A stretch of 64,000 nucleotides of DNA from NCBI GenBank assembly GCA_017983695.1, contig JAGOAX010000001.1, positions 124,001-188,000 on the forward strand. The letters run 5' to 3'. Positions within the stretch are counted from its first letter, which is position 1. Each line of letters opens with the position of its first letter. Shown piece by piece: positions 23,875-31,782 of the stretch. The position numbers and the translations under genes were made by a program. The DNA comes from Ferruginibacter sp. GTDB lineage: Bacteria > Bacteroidota > Bacteroidia > Chitinophagales > Chitinophagaceae. The notes under the pieces are model-generated. The model had not been told where the DNA came from, ran no database searches, and worked only from the letters and a program-made list of their open reading frames with translations.

Positions 23875-26484
23875 TTATTTTGTAGCCTTATCATAAGCTT
23901 TATATACAGCATCTAACTTTGTAATGTAAATACTGCGGCCATGTGTACCCACCACCAGTTCACCCTCTCTTTGCTGTATCACAATATCATGCACAGGCAC
24001 ACGGGGCAAATTATTATCCATCGTCATAAATGTTTTGCCCATATTAAAAGATGCGTATAAACCATTATCGCTGCCTACATAAATTATGTTTTCCTTTTTT
24101 GGATCTTCTTTAATTACATTCAATGGCTCTGCAGGCAAATCATTACCCAACTGTGTCCAGGTGGTACCGTAATCTTCACTTACAAATAAATACGGGTTAA
24201 AATTATCGTTGCGGTACGCATTTAATGTTACATATACCCTCGACTCTTTGTAAGCCGATGCCGTAACACGGCTTACATATAAACCCTGTATAGCTTTGGG
24301 CAATCCTATACTGATCTTTGTAAAACTATAACCGCCATCTTTGCTCACATGTAAATTTCCATCATCGGTACCAATATATAATAAGCCAAATTTTATTGGC
24401 GATTCTGCAATAGTTGTTGAAGTACCAAATGGTATATCGCCATCGTGGCCACCATTGGTTAAATCGCCGCTAAGTGTTTCCATCTTTTCGGCTTTTTGTA
24501 AACTGCGGTGAAATTTATTGGTACCATAATAAAAAACATCCTGGTTATGCCTGCTTAACCAAATCGGCGTTTGCCAGTTAAACCGAAATTGTGCCTCACC
24601 TAAATCGGGTTGCGGATGAATAAACATTCCCCTGCCGCCATCAGTATTTTTGCGACTGTAAAAACCAAATTGAGAACCTGAATAGACCGTTTTATTATCT
24701 CTTGTATCTATCTGTACCTGCATACCATCACCACCGCCAATATTTTTCCAGGGGTATGGGCTTTCGTAATTCCATTGATCGATATCTTTTGTTGTGGAAG
24801 GGCCAAACCAGGTACCATTATCCTGCAGGCCGCCGTAAACATTATAAGGTTTTGCATCATCAACATTAATATTATAAAACTGGCCTACGGATGGGGTATT
24901 AATTTTAAACCAATGCTGGCCATTATCATAAGTAATATTGCAACCGCCGTCGTTTGCAGTAACCCAGTGGCTTTCCCTGTTTGGGTTTATCCAGCAGCCA
25001 TGCCAGTCGGAATGTGTGGTACCCGATTTATCTGTTGATTTAAATGTTTTACCGCCATCATTACTCAGCATTAAACTAATTCCGCTGATCACTACTTTAT
25101 TTTCATTAGTGGGGGCCACTGTTATTTTTCCAAAATAATAGCCGTATGTACTGTATAAGTTTAATGGCGCTGTATTTACTTTTTTCCATGTGGCACCAGC
25201 ATCATCACTCCTGTAAATTTCGCAACCGATAATTGGTGTTTCAAATAATGCAGCATTGGCATCAAACAAATATTCATACACAGCCGTGGGTTTTACTTTA
25301 TCATTCTTTACTAGTTCCTTAACTGTTGCTGCTTTGTATTTTTCCGGAAAATTATTGTCTGCCAAAAAGCTGTCTAATTTTTTATCATCAAGCGTTAAAA
25401 ATTTTTCTTTAGAAAGATCTTTAAAATCTTTAAGCACATAATTGGTATCAACTTTTTTTGCTGCAGTATCGGGCCGGTGATTTTGATTATCGACTATTGC
25501 ATAAATAATATTTGGATTGGCTGCATAAACTGCCACGCCAATTCTTCCTATACCATCACCTGTGGGAAAACCGCTGCTTTGTGTTGATGCCAGCTTCCAG
25601 GTATTACCGCCATCACTGCTTTTATAAATGCCCGATGTTTTTCCGCCTTCTTCAAAATTCCAGGCACGCCTTGTTTTGTACCATGCTGCAGCATAAAGTT
25701 CATCAGGATTTTTTGGATTGATATCCATATCCACCACACCGGTGTTATCATCAATGTATAAGGTCTGTTTCCATGTTTTACCACCATCTGTTGTTTTATA
25801 AACGCCACGCTCTTTATTGGCAGAGTATAAATGCCCCAATACGGCTACCCAGGCAATATTATTATTGGTGGGGTGTAAATCTATTTTTCCAATATGATGA
25901 CTTTCGGGTAAACCCAGGTACTGCCATGTTTTACCATTATCATTACTTTTATAAACACCAATACCTGCGTAGGAAGAGCGGCTGCTGTTGGCTTCACCGG
26001 TACCCACCCAAATAATCCTGTCTTTCCCCGTTTGATTCGGGGCAGGCCACTTAACGGCAATATCTCCAATACCAATTACATTTTCTTTGTCGAAAACGGG
26101 AATCAAACTTTGGCCATTATTAGTAGTGTACCACAATCCGCCTGTTGAATAAGCCACATAAAACTCAGTAGGGTCGGCTGGGTTTACATCAATATCCACC
26201 ACACGGCCGCTCATAGTGCTTGGGCCGATATTGCGGAATTTAATATCTTTTAAAACACTGTTATCTTCCAGCAATTTTCTTTTTTGTAAACCGTTTATTC
26301 TTTCAGCGGCTGTACTTGGCTTAATTTGTGCAGTAGCAGAATTAACACTTATTAAAAGAAGTAATGCAGTAAATTTGACAACAGCAATATTACCATTAAG
26401 CAGCTTTGCCTGCCGGATTAAATTAATGTTGTTGAAGAGCGCCCAGACAATGAAAATGATGAGGACTACAGTAGTTGGAAACAT
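23875..26484 (-). CDS. Secreted sortilin/VPS10-like BNR-repeat protein
   Basis: 869 aa exported protein made of many BNR/Asp-box repeats (xSxDGGxTW: KSNDNGKTWQYL, KTTDGGKTWKQT, KSSDGGNTWKLA, RSDDAGATWKKV, VSEDYGTTWTQL), predicting two multi-bladed beta-propellers. This is the family often called glycosyl hydrolase or VPS10 domain protein in Bacteroidota; real activity is unknown. No C-terminal sorting domain is evident. The ATG at 26484 is only 23 bp from the divergent gene and puts a first hydrophobic segment (about 5-17) before a second, signal-peptide-like one (FTALLLLISVNSATAQ, 38-53). The true start may be internal (an ATT or CTG near residue 29-33), as no ATG/GTG/TTG lies between. Confidence 0.88.
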   Translation of the reverse strand: MFPTTVVLIIFIVWALFNNINLIRQAKLLNGNIAVVKFTALLLLISVNSATAQIKPSTAAERINGLQKRKLLEDNSVLKDIKFRNIGPSTMSGRVVDIDVNPADPTEFYVAYSTGGLWYTTNNGQSLIPVFDKENVIGIGDIAVKWPAPNQTGKDRIIWVGTGEANSSRSSYAGIGVYKSNDNGKTWQYLGLPESHHIGKIDLHPTNNNIAWVAVLGHLYSANKERGVYKTTDGGKTWKQTLYIDDNTGVVDMDINPKNPDELYAAAWYKTRRAWNFEEGGKTSGIYKSSDGGNTWKLASTQSSGFPTGDGIGRIGVAVYAANPNIIYAIVDNQNHRPDTAAKKVDTNYVLKDFKDLSKEKFLTLDDKKLDSFLADNNFPEKYKAATVKELVKNDKVKPTAVYEYLFDANAALFETPIIGCEIYRSDDAGATWKKVNTAPLNLYSTYGYYFGKITVAPTNENKVVISGISLMLSNDGGKTFKSTDKSGTTHSDWHGCWINPNRESHWVTANDGGCNITYDNGQHWFKINTPSVGQFYNINVDDAKPYNVYGGLQDNGTWFGPSTTKDIDQWNYESPYPWKNIGGGDGMQVQIDTRDNKTVYSGSQFGFYSRKNTDGGRGMFIHPQPDLGEAQFRFNWQTPIWLSRHNQDVFYYGTNKFHRSLQKAEKMETLSGDLTNGGHDGDIPFGTSTTIAESPIKFGLLYIGTDDGNLHVSKDGGYSFTKISIGLPKAIQGLYVSRVTASAYKESRVYVTLNAYRNDNFNPYLFVSEDYGTTWTQLGNDLPAEPLNVIKEDPKKENIIYVGSDNGLYASFNMGKTFMTMDNNLPRVPVHDIVIQQREGELVVGTHGRSIYITKLDAVYKAYDKATK

Positions 26485-26507
26485 AAATAAAAATTAAATT
26501 AATTAAA

Positions 26508-27191
26508 ATGAGAGGATTAAAAATACAGCAATTGACCGTACTTGCCGCATTACTCTTTTTGTTTTTTATAAATGGTAATGCCCAGTATAAAAGCTTTAAA
26601 TTAACTGAGCAAGGCGATACTATTAATGCTGTTGACAAAAGCGATTTAAAACAGGGCAAATGGGTAATACATATTGATGAAGTACGTGGCGAACCTGGTT
26701 ATGAAGAAGAAGGTATTTTTAAGAATGATAAAAAAGAAGGCATCTGGCGCCTGTACAATTTAACCGGCGATATAATTGGTGTAGAGAATTATAAACTGGG
26801 GGGTAAACACGGTTTGCAACAATACTATACTTACTTAGGCGATTTATACAGGGAAGAAAACTGGAAAGGATATGACCCCGAAGACCCATACGATACGGTA
26901 GCTGTTTACGGAACTGGCAGTAATGAAATTATTGATTATAAAATTGTAAAGGCCGAACAATACAGTGTAAAGCATGGTGAGTGGCGTTTTTATGAACCAT
27001 CTACCGGGCGGCTGGTAAAGAGCGAAAAATACGACCGTGGACTTTTAGAAAAACCCGGCGGACAAACTACACCTGTAATAAGTGCAGTTGATAAAACAAA
27101 AAAGCCCGATAAAACTCCTGAAATGCTGGAATGGGAAAAGAAAAATAAAGGTAAGAAAAAAGTGATCCGGGATGGAAGAACAGGTACATAA
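26508..27191 (+). CDS. Secreted MORN-repeat (MORN_2/YwqK-like) protein
   Basis: 227 aa with a signal peptide (LTVLAALLFLFFINGNAQ). Repeats of the MORN_2 kind follow (KQGKWVIHI, GIFKNDKKEGIWRLYN, KLGGKHGLQQYY, KHGEWRFYEP), and a Lys-rich C-terminus ending RDGRTGT. Such proteins are annotated as YwqK-family antitoxin-like, but no toxin partner is visible and the export signal argues for an envelope role. Its last codons are duplicated 2,639 bp downstream at 29801-29830, bracketing an AT-rich insert. Confidence 0.8.
   Translation: MRGLKIQQLTVLAALLFLFFINGNAQYKSFKLTEQGDTINAVDKSDLKQGKWVIHIDEVRGEPGYEEEGIFKNDKKEGIWRLYNLTGDIIGVENYKLGGKHGLQQYYTYLGDLYREENWKGYDPEDPYDTVAVYGTGSNEIIDYKIVKAEQYSVKHGEWRFYEPSTGRLVKSEKYDRGLLEKPGGQTTPVISAVDKTKKPDKTPEMLEWEKKNKGKKKVIRDGRTGT
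27161..27191 (+). repeat. Left copy of duplicated MORN-gene 3' end (possible attachment site)
   Basis: Last codons of the MORN gene. GGGATGGAAGAACAGG (27169-27184) is identical to 29808-29823, followed in both by a xACxTAA pattern. Probable junction of the 27192-29807 insert. Confidence 0.7.
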
Positions 27192-27233
27192 GGAATTGTG
27201 AACCTTAGATAGTAAATGATAAAAACATTGAAA

Positions 27234-27602
27234 TTACTTTTTATCGAAGATTTGTTGTAACACTAATGTCATACTGTTTAATAAAGTGGTAGTATTTTTT
27301 TGTTGTTCTAATAATGCCTCTATCACATCTTTGGGTACCGCATAATAATTTTCTGTTTGCACTACACCATGATTTGCGCTGCCATTTTCAAAAATTACCG
27401 TTTTTGCTTCGGATTGCATTAGCCAGTCTAAGCTTACATTAAAAGTATCAGCAACTCTATTTATAATATCCACCGTAGGTAATCTTTCATCAGTTTCGTA
27501 TCTGCTATAAGTAGATTGTTCCATATTTAGCTTCTCACACATATCCTTTTGTAGCAAATTATTCTGCTTTCTAATTTCTCTTAATTTTGTACCAAAGCTC
27601 AT
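27234..27602 (-). CDS. XRE-family transcriptional regulator
   Basis: 122 aa from ATG 27602 (a longer in-frame start exists 15 codons upstream, but the HTH domain begins at this Met). Residues 4-62 are a Cro/C1-type helix-turn-helix (LREIRKQNNLLQKDMCEKLN, with QSTYSRYETDERLPTV). The rest is a helical tail with QQKNTTTLLNSMTLVLQQIF, probably for dimerisation. It is divergent from the fulvocin-like gene with 128 bp between starts, and likely controls it. Part of the AT-rich insert. Confidence 0.88.
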   Translation of the reverse strand: MSFGTKLREIRKQNNLLQKDMCEKLNMEQSTYSRYETDERLPTVDIINRVADTFNVSLDWLMQSEAKTVIFENGSANHGVVQTENYYAVPKDVIEALLEQQKNTTTLLNSMTLVLQQIFDKK

Positions 27603-27627
27603 TGTTTTATATTTTAAAACATAAATA

Positions 27628-27665
27628 TATGCAATATTTACATACATTTATTACATATTAGCATA
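27628..27665. promoter_or_regulatory. Candidate operator between the XRE gene and the fulvocin-like gene
   Basis: TATGCAATAT (27628-27637) faces ATATTAGCATA (27655-27665): an inverted repeat with a one-base bulge and a 17-bp spacer, in the divergent promoter region. It is a plausible dimer-binding site for the XRE protein, not proven by sequence alone. Confidence 0.4.
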
Positions 27666-27730
27666 GCAACTTATTAAATATTGAGTAATATTTGATTTGG
27701 CAATTTTTTTTTTCACTTAAAATTAAAAAA

Positions 27731-28315
27731 ATGAAAAATTTCAAATTTAAGTTATTACTTACGTGCTATTTAATTGCATTAATTTCTTGCAACAAATCCC
27801 CAGATTTAATCGCTAAGGATGAAGTAACAATTAGTAAGACTGCCATTACTCAAATTTTAAACATAAGTAATAATCAGCAAGCTCAACGGAGTATGTATAA
27901 CTTACTAAGTGCTAATGAAAAAAGCGAAATTTGGATGCAAAAATTTACAGGTTTCTTGAATGAAAACAACCTAAATTCCAAGCAAAAATTATTTGTGCAA
28001 AGAATTAAAAATTTAATGACTCCTCAATTTTTTGTCAATAATAGTATAAAAGAAAAAGTAAATGAGCCTGAACTAAAAGCAACTGCTATTAATTTATTTG
28101 GAGTAGATGTGGCTTTTAGCTTATTATGTACTCTAGAAAAATCACCTATACCGAATACTGTCGACCCTGGCGGCACTGATTGCACATGTTCAAAAAGTAG
28201 TGATTGGTGTGGACAATATACAACATGCTTAGGTGCTATTTGTACAGAGACAAACAGCGGATGTGGCACTTTTTGGAGTTACTCATGTACTGGAAGATGT
28301 CAAACAGGGGTTTAA
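27731..28315 (+). CDS. Lipoprotein with fulvocin C-like cysteine-rich C-terminus
   Basis: 194 aa from the ATG at 27731 (MKNFKFKLLLTCYLIALISC: lipobox cysteine at 20). Residues about 30-145 are polar and helical without a recognised domain. The last 45 residues have eight cysteines in the pattern CxC-x6-C-x5-C-x4-C-x6-C-x7-C-x3-C, including CTCSKSSDWC and SGCGTFWSYSC. The Myxococcus bacteriocin fulvocin C has a very similar small Cys-rich sequence with an SCSTASDYC and TGCGTGW pattern, so this belongs to the group called bacteriocin fulvocin C-related proteins. Followed by DUF1573 and thioredoxin genes in the same direction. Whether the tail is cleaved and toxic is unknown. Confidence 0.8.
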   Translation: MKNFKFKLLLTCYLIALISCNKSPDLIAKDEVTISKTAITQILNISNNQQAQRSMYNLLSANEKSEIWMQKFTGFLNENNLNSKQKLFVQRIKNLMTPQFFVNNSIKEKVNEPELKATAINLFGVDVAFSLLCTLEKSPIPNTVDPGGTDCTCSKSSDWCGQYTTCLGAICTETNSGCGTFWSYSCTGRCQTGV

Positions 28316-28484
28316 CTCTGTATTAAAATCTTTTAATTTCCTGAAGAGTGAAATATAAGTTTAGATTTATGTCAGCTAAATTTTAAGAAAGTCAACAGCA
28401 CATATCATTCTGCATTTTGTCACCTTATATTTTACTCTTTAGGAATCTTAAAAAGGAATTTTATTTATAATAAACCGTATCAGA

Positions 28485-28871
28485 ATGAAAAGCAATAATT
28501 TTATTTTCCTTTTAATTTTTCTGGGCAGTTGTAAGCCAAAAGAAACTAAAATTGTTCTTAAAAATGAATTAAATTTAGATACTCTATATTTCAAATCACT
28601 CAAGTTTACTGACACTTTAAATCGTATAATATATTTTAAAAATTACACAAATGTTGATATTAAAATTGTGAAAATAGAAAATGGATGTGGATGTACATCA
28701 GTATTGTTAAAAGATTCTATTGTAAAAAAAAATGACAGCCTTCCTATTCAAATTACCTATGAACCATTTAAAGTAAAAGATAGTGGCAATGTAACAAAAT
28801 ATATAACTTTTAGAACAAATGGCAATACTCCTTTTAGAAATTTAATCATAACAGGCTACATAGACAAATGA
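28485..28871 (+). CDS. DUF1573-family lipoprotein
   Basis: 128 aa with lipobox FLLIFLGSC (Cys at 16) and an Ig-like beta domain. The conserved core is YFKNYTNVDIKIVKIENGCG then CTS, close to the DUF1573 pattern (N-x-G-x-x-P/L…C-G-C-T). Second gene of the fulvocin-like cluster, 169 bp after it and 10 bp before the thioredoxin-like gene. DUF1573 domains are common exported domains in Bacteroidota; function unknown. Codon use is strongly AT-biased, as in its neighbours in the insert. Confidence 0.75.
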   Translation: MKSNNFIFLLIFLGSCKPKETKIVLKNELNLDTLYFKSLKFTDTLNRIIYFKNYTNVDIKIVKIENGCGCTSVLLKDSIVKKNDSLPIQITYEPFKVKDSGNVTKYITFRTNGNTPFRNLIITGYIDK

Positions 28872-28881
28872 AACTTAAATA

Positions 28882-29700
28882 ATGAAGAAAGTTATTTATA
28901 TGCTATTAATTTTCCTAGTAAGTTTTTTAACTTTCTTTATCCTATCATTTTTAGGATCTTACAGTTTGAATTACAAACTTATTATTGGCTCAGTTTTATA
29001 CTTTTTTGCCACTTATTATTCTTTAGTTTATTTTACTTTTTGTAACCCATATATTTTATTGTTTCTAATTAGTTATCCACTTATTTTAATTAATTTACCT
29101 ATTAATATTGCAAATTTCCAACAATCCTGGATTAGTCTCCCTTCAACAATATTTTTACTTTTAAGTTGCCTTAGTGGATATTTTTTTTACAAGAAAAAGA
29201 TATATATTATACCTTTTTTTTTAGTTCTAAGTATTGTTGCCTGGTTTAATTTTGGCAAAGCCTTGTTTTCAAATAAAATGCAATATGGTTCTTTTGATCA
29301 AACTGTATATTTTAAAACCCCAAATTGCGTTTTATATGACTCTGCTTTAAAAAAAATATCGTTAACTTCTTTAGACAAAACTTTAATCATCGATTTTTGG
29401 AACTCACGTTGCGGCCCGTGTTACAGACTGTTTCCGGTAATTGACAGCATCAATAAATTAATAGATACCAGCCGATTTAAAATTATAGTCGCCAATATTC
29501 CTCTTAATGGAGAAAAAATGGAAAATAATTTCACCCTATTGAACAAATTTAATTATGGATTTACAAAACTGTTTGCTACCGATACCAGGATAATAGATTC
29601 CCTTAAAATACAGGTTTATCCAACAACAATAATAATAAGTAATAATAATGTTATTTTTCGTGGAGATTTTCTTGCAGCAATAAAAAAAATAAAAGCGTAA
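28882..29700 (+). CDS. Membrane protein with C-terminal thioredoxin domain
   Basis: 272 aa. The first 130 residues are four or five hydrophobic spans; the rest is a periplasmic thioredoxin fold with redox motif CGPC in DFWNSRCGPCYRLFPVID (about 171-188) and the cis-proline VYPTT (about 249-253). Start is 10 bp after the DUF1573 stop. Next to an eight-cysteine exported peptide, a disulfide-forming or -reducing role for that product is a reasonable guess. Extremely AT-rich coding sequence. Confidence 0.82.
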   Translation: MKKVIYMLLIFLVSFLTFFILSFLGSYSLNYKLIIGSVLYFFATYYSLVYFTFCNPYILLFLISYPLILINLPINIANFQQSWISLPSTIFLLLSCLSGYFFYKKKIYIIPFFLVLSIVAWFNFGKALFSNKMQYGSFDQTVYFKTPNCVLYDSALKKISLTSLDKTLIIDFWNSRCGPCYRLFPVIDSINKLIDTSRFKIIVANIPLNGEKMENNFTLLNKFNYGFTKLFATDTRIIDSLKIQVYPTTIIISNNNVIFRGDFLAAIKKIKA

Positions 29701-29800
29701 TAATTTACTTACAAAGGGTTATACATTTTTATTTATTTCTCGATTTGTAAATGATATCCGCAGACCTGTAAAGTACAGTTTTAAAACTAATAGTAAACTT

Positions 29801-29830
29801 AGTGTGAGGGATGGAAGAACAGGCACGTAA
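29801..29830 (+). repeat. Right copy of the MORN-gene 3' end
   Basis: In frame it reads Ser-Val-Arg-Asp-Gly-Arg-Thr-Gly-Thr-stop, the same RDGRTGT-stop as the MORN gene, with AGG/CGG, GGC/GGT and ACG/ACA synonymous differences. It is not attached to any ORF and marks the right edge of the insert. Confidence 0.7.
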
Positions 29831-29837
29831 TTAATTA

Positions 29838-31136
29838 TTACTCCTCCATCTCTTCCTTAATTTCTTCTGAAACTTTTACCAGCAGTTTATCAATACGTTG
29901 CCCGTCCATATCTATAATTTCAAAATCAAAACCCCGCCAGCTAAAAGTTTCGCCGGTTTTAGGTATATGCTCCAGTTCATGTAAAACAAATCCGGCAAGC
30001 GTATCAAAATCATGTTCTGCTTCATTCATCCAGTCTGTTTTTTCAAATCGGGTTAAAAAATCGTAAAACGGAATCTGGGCATCTACCAAATAAGTGCCGT
30101 CTGCTCTTTCCACAATTTCATATTCATCCTGGCCGGTTTGCGGCACATCACCAACAATCGCTTCTAAAATATCGTTAAGGGTAATCATCCCTTCAAGCGT
30201 TCCATATTCATTTACAATAAAGCAGCTGTGAATTTTTGTGGCTTTAAATTTTTCAAGCAGCTGATAGGCCGTATTATTTTCGGGAACAAACATGGCCGGC
30301 TTTGCTATGTCTTTTAATAAAGCACCGGATGCTGCTTTCAACAGGTCTTTTACGTTAATGGTGCCTTTAATATTATCTACAGTTTCTTCGCAAACCGGAT
30401 AGCTGGAATAAATAACAGTATCCAGTTTATCTTTTGCCTGTTGCACTGTTACATCCCCATCAAACCAGGCAATATCGGTGCGGTGTGTCATCAGCGAAGT
30501 AATATTTCTGTCGCCTAAATGAAATACCCTTTCAATAATTTCCTTTTCTTCTTCTTCAATAGTGCCATGCTCACTGCCCTCGGTAATCATTGCCTTAATT
30601 TCTTCTTCAGTTACCGCATTATCGTTACTGGTTTTTACATTAAATAATTTAAAGAACAGGTAAGATATTTTAGAGAGCACCCAAACAATAGGATGGGTTA
30701 CGATAGATAAAAAATTCATAGGTGCTGCAACATGCCTGGCAATTTTTTCTGCCTGCAGCATGCCCAGCCTTTTGGGTATCAACTCTCCAAAAATGATGGA
30801 CAAAAATGTTACAATAATAACAATGATAACCGTTGAAATGGTATCTGCATATGGCTGTAATAATGTAATATTGGCAACATAAGGTTCCAGGTAGCCACCA
30901 AATTTTTCGCCGGAATACACACCCGTTAAAATTGCAATAAGGGTAATAAATATCTGTGCGGTAGATAAAAATTTCTCCGGATTTTCGGCCAGCGCCAATG
31001 CCACTTTTGCTTTAATATCGCCTTTATTGGCCATACTTTCCAGCCTTGATTTACGGGCACTTACCAATGCAATTTCGCTCATTACAAACAGCCCGTTAAC
31101 AATTATAAGTAGTAGTAAAATAAAAATTTCTGCCAT
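29838..31136 (-). CDS. CorC/HlyC (CNNM-type) transporter-associated protein
   Basis: 432 aa. N-terminal DUF21/CNNM domain with four hydrophobic spans (about 1-150, including SARKSRLESMANKGD), two CBS domains (about 205-330, VFHLGDRNITSLMTHRTDIA), and the CorC_HlyC domain at the C-terminus (ETFSWRGFDFEIIDMDGQRI). These proteins act in magnesium or cobalt efflux or resistance. It follows the PAP2 gene by 4 bp and is probably co-transcribed with it. Confidence 0.92.
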   Translation of the reverse strand: MAEIFILLLLIIVNGLFVMSEIALVSARKSRLESMANKGDIKAKVALALAENPEKFLSTAQIFITLIAILTGVYSGEKFGGYLEPYVANITLLQPYADTISTVIIVIIVTFLSIIFGELIPKRLGMLQAEKIARHVAAPMNFLSIVTHPIVWVLSKISYLFFKLFNVKTSNDNAVTEEEIKAMITEGSEHGTIEEEEKEIIERVFHLGDRNITSLMTHRTDIAWFDGDVTVQQAKDKLDTVIYSSYPVCEETVDNIKGTINVKDLLKAASGALLKDIAKPAMFVPENNTAYQLLEKFKATKIHSCFIVNEYGTLEGMITLNDILEAIVGDVPQTGQDEYEIVERADGTYLVDAQIPFYDFLTRFEKTDWMNEAEHDFDTLAGFVLHELEHIPKTGETFSWRGFDFEIIDMDGQRIDKLLVKVSEEIKEEMEE

Positions 31137-31140
31137 AGCA

Positions 31141-31704
31141 TTACTGTAATCCGTAGTTTTTGTTAAAGAGTTTACCGGTCAAATATCCGATAAGTATTCC
31201 AATTAATGCGCCACCAGCAATATCCAGCGGATAATGTACTCCAACATACACCTGTGCAAAGGATATACTGAATGCCCATAAAAAGAACAATGCAGGCCAT
31301 TTTGTAAAATGTTTTTTAAAAGTCATATATATAAACATGGCCATAGCAAAATGATTGGCTGCATGCGAAGAAGTAAAACTGCTGCTCTGTGGCCTGTATC
31401 CCACTAAAACCCTTACCCAGTCGGCAATAGAAGGGTCGTTGCTGGGCCTTAACCTGATGATATTTTCCTTAATAACGCTGCTGCTGGTAAAATCAGACAG
31501 TATTACTGTGCATACTGCAAACAACACCCACCACCAGCCTGTTTTTTTATAGTTTGTAAGCACCATCAGCAGCAGGAACAGGTAAAGTGGGTACCACACC
31601 AATGAATTTCGCAACCATGGCATCAGCCAGTCGAAAAAACTATTGTGCCACCCGTAATTGATCAGTTTAAATAAATGCCTGTCGTATGATAGCAGTTGCT
31701 CCAT
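31141..31704 (-). CDS. PAP2-family membrane phosphatase
   Basis: 187 aa, about five hydrophobic spans. The three PAP2 motifs are visible: KENIIRLRPSNDP, SSFTSSHAANHF, and VGVHYPLDIAGG with the catalytic histidine and aspartate. Likely dephosphorylates undecaprenyl pyrophosphate or a phospholipid phosphate. Shares an operon with the CorC-like gene. Confidence 0.92.
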   Translation of the reverse strand: MEQLLSYDRHLFKLINYGWHNSFFDWLMPWLRNSLVWYPLYLFLLLMVLTNYKKTGWWWVLFAVCTVILSDFTSSSVIKENIIRLRPSNDPSIADWVRVLVGYRPQSSSFTSSHAANHFAMAMFIYMTFKKHFTKWPALFFLWAFSISFAQVYVGVHYPLDIAGGALIGILIGYLTGKLFNKNYGLQ

Positions 31705-31782
31705 TAAATATCAGCTGTATGTTAAATTACAATCACCCAAAAATAATTAAACTAATTTAGCAGCCGTATAAAATTAATATTG

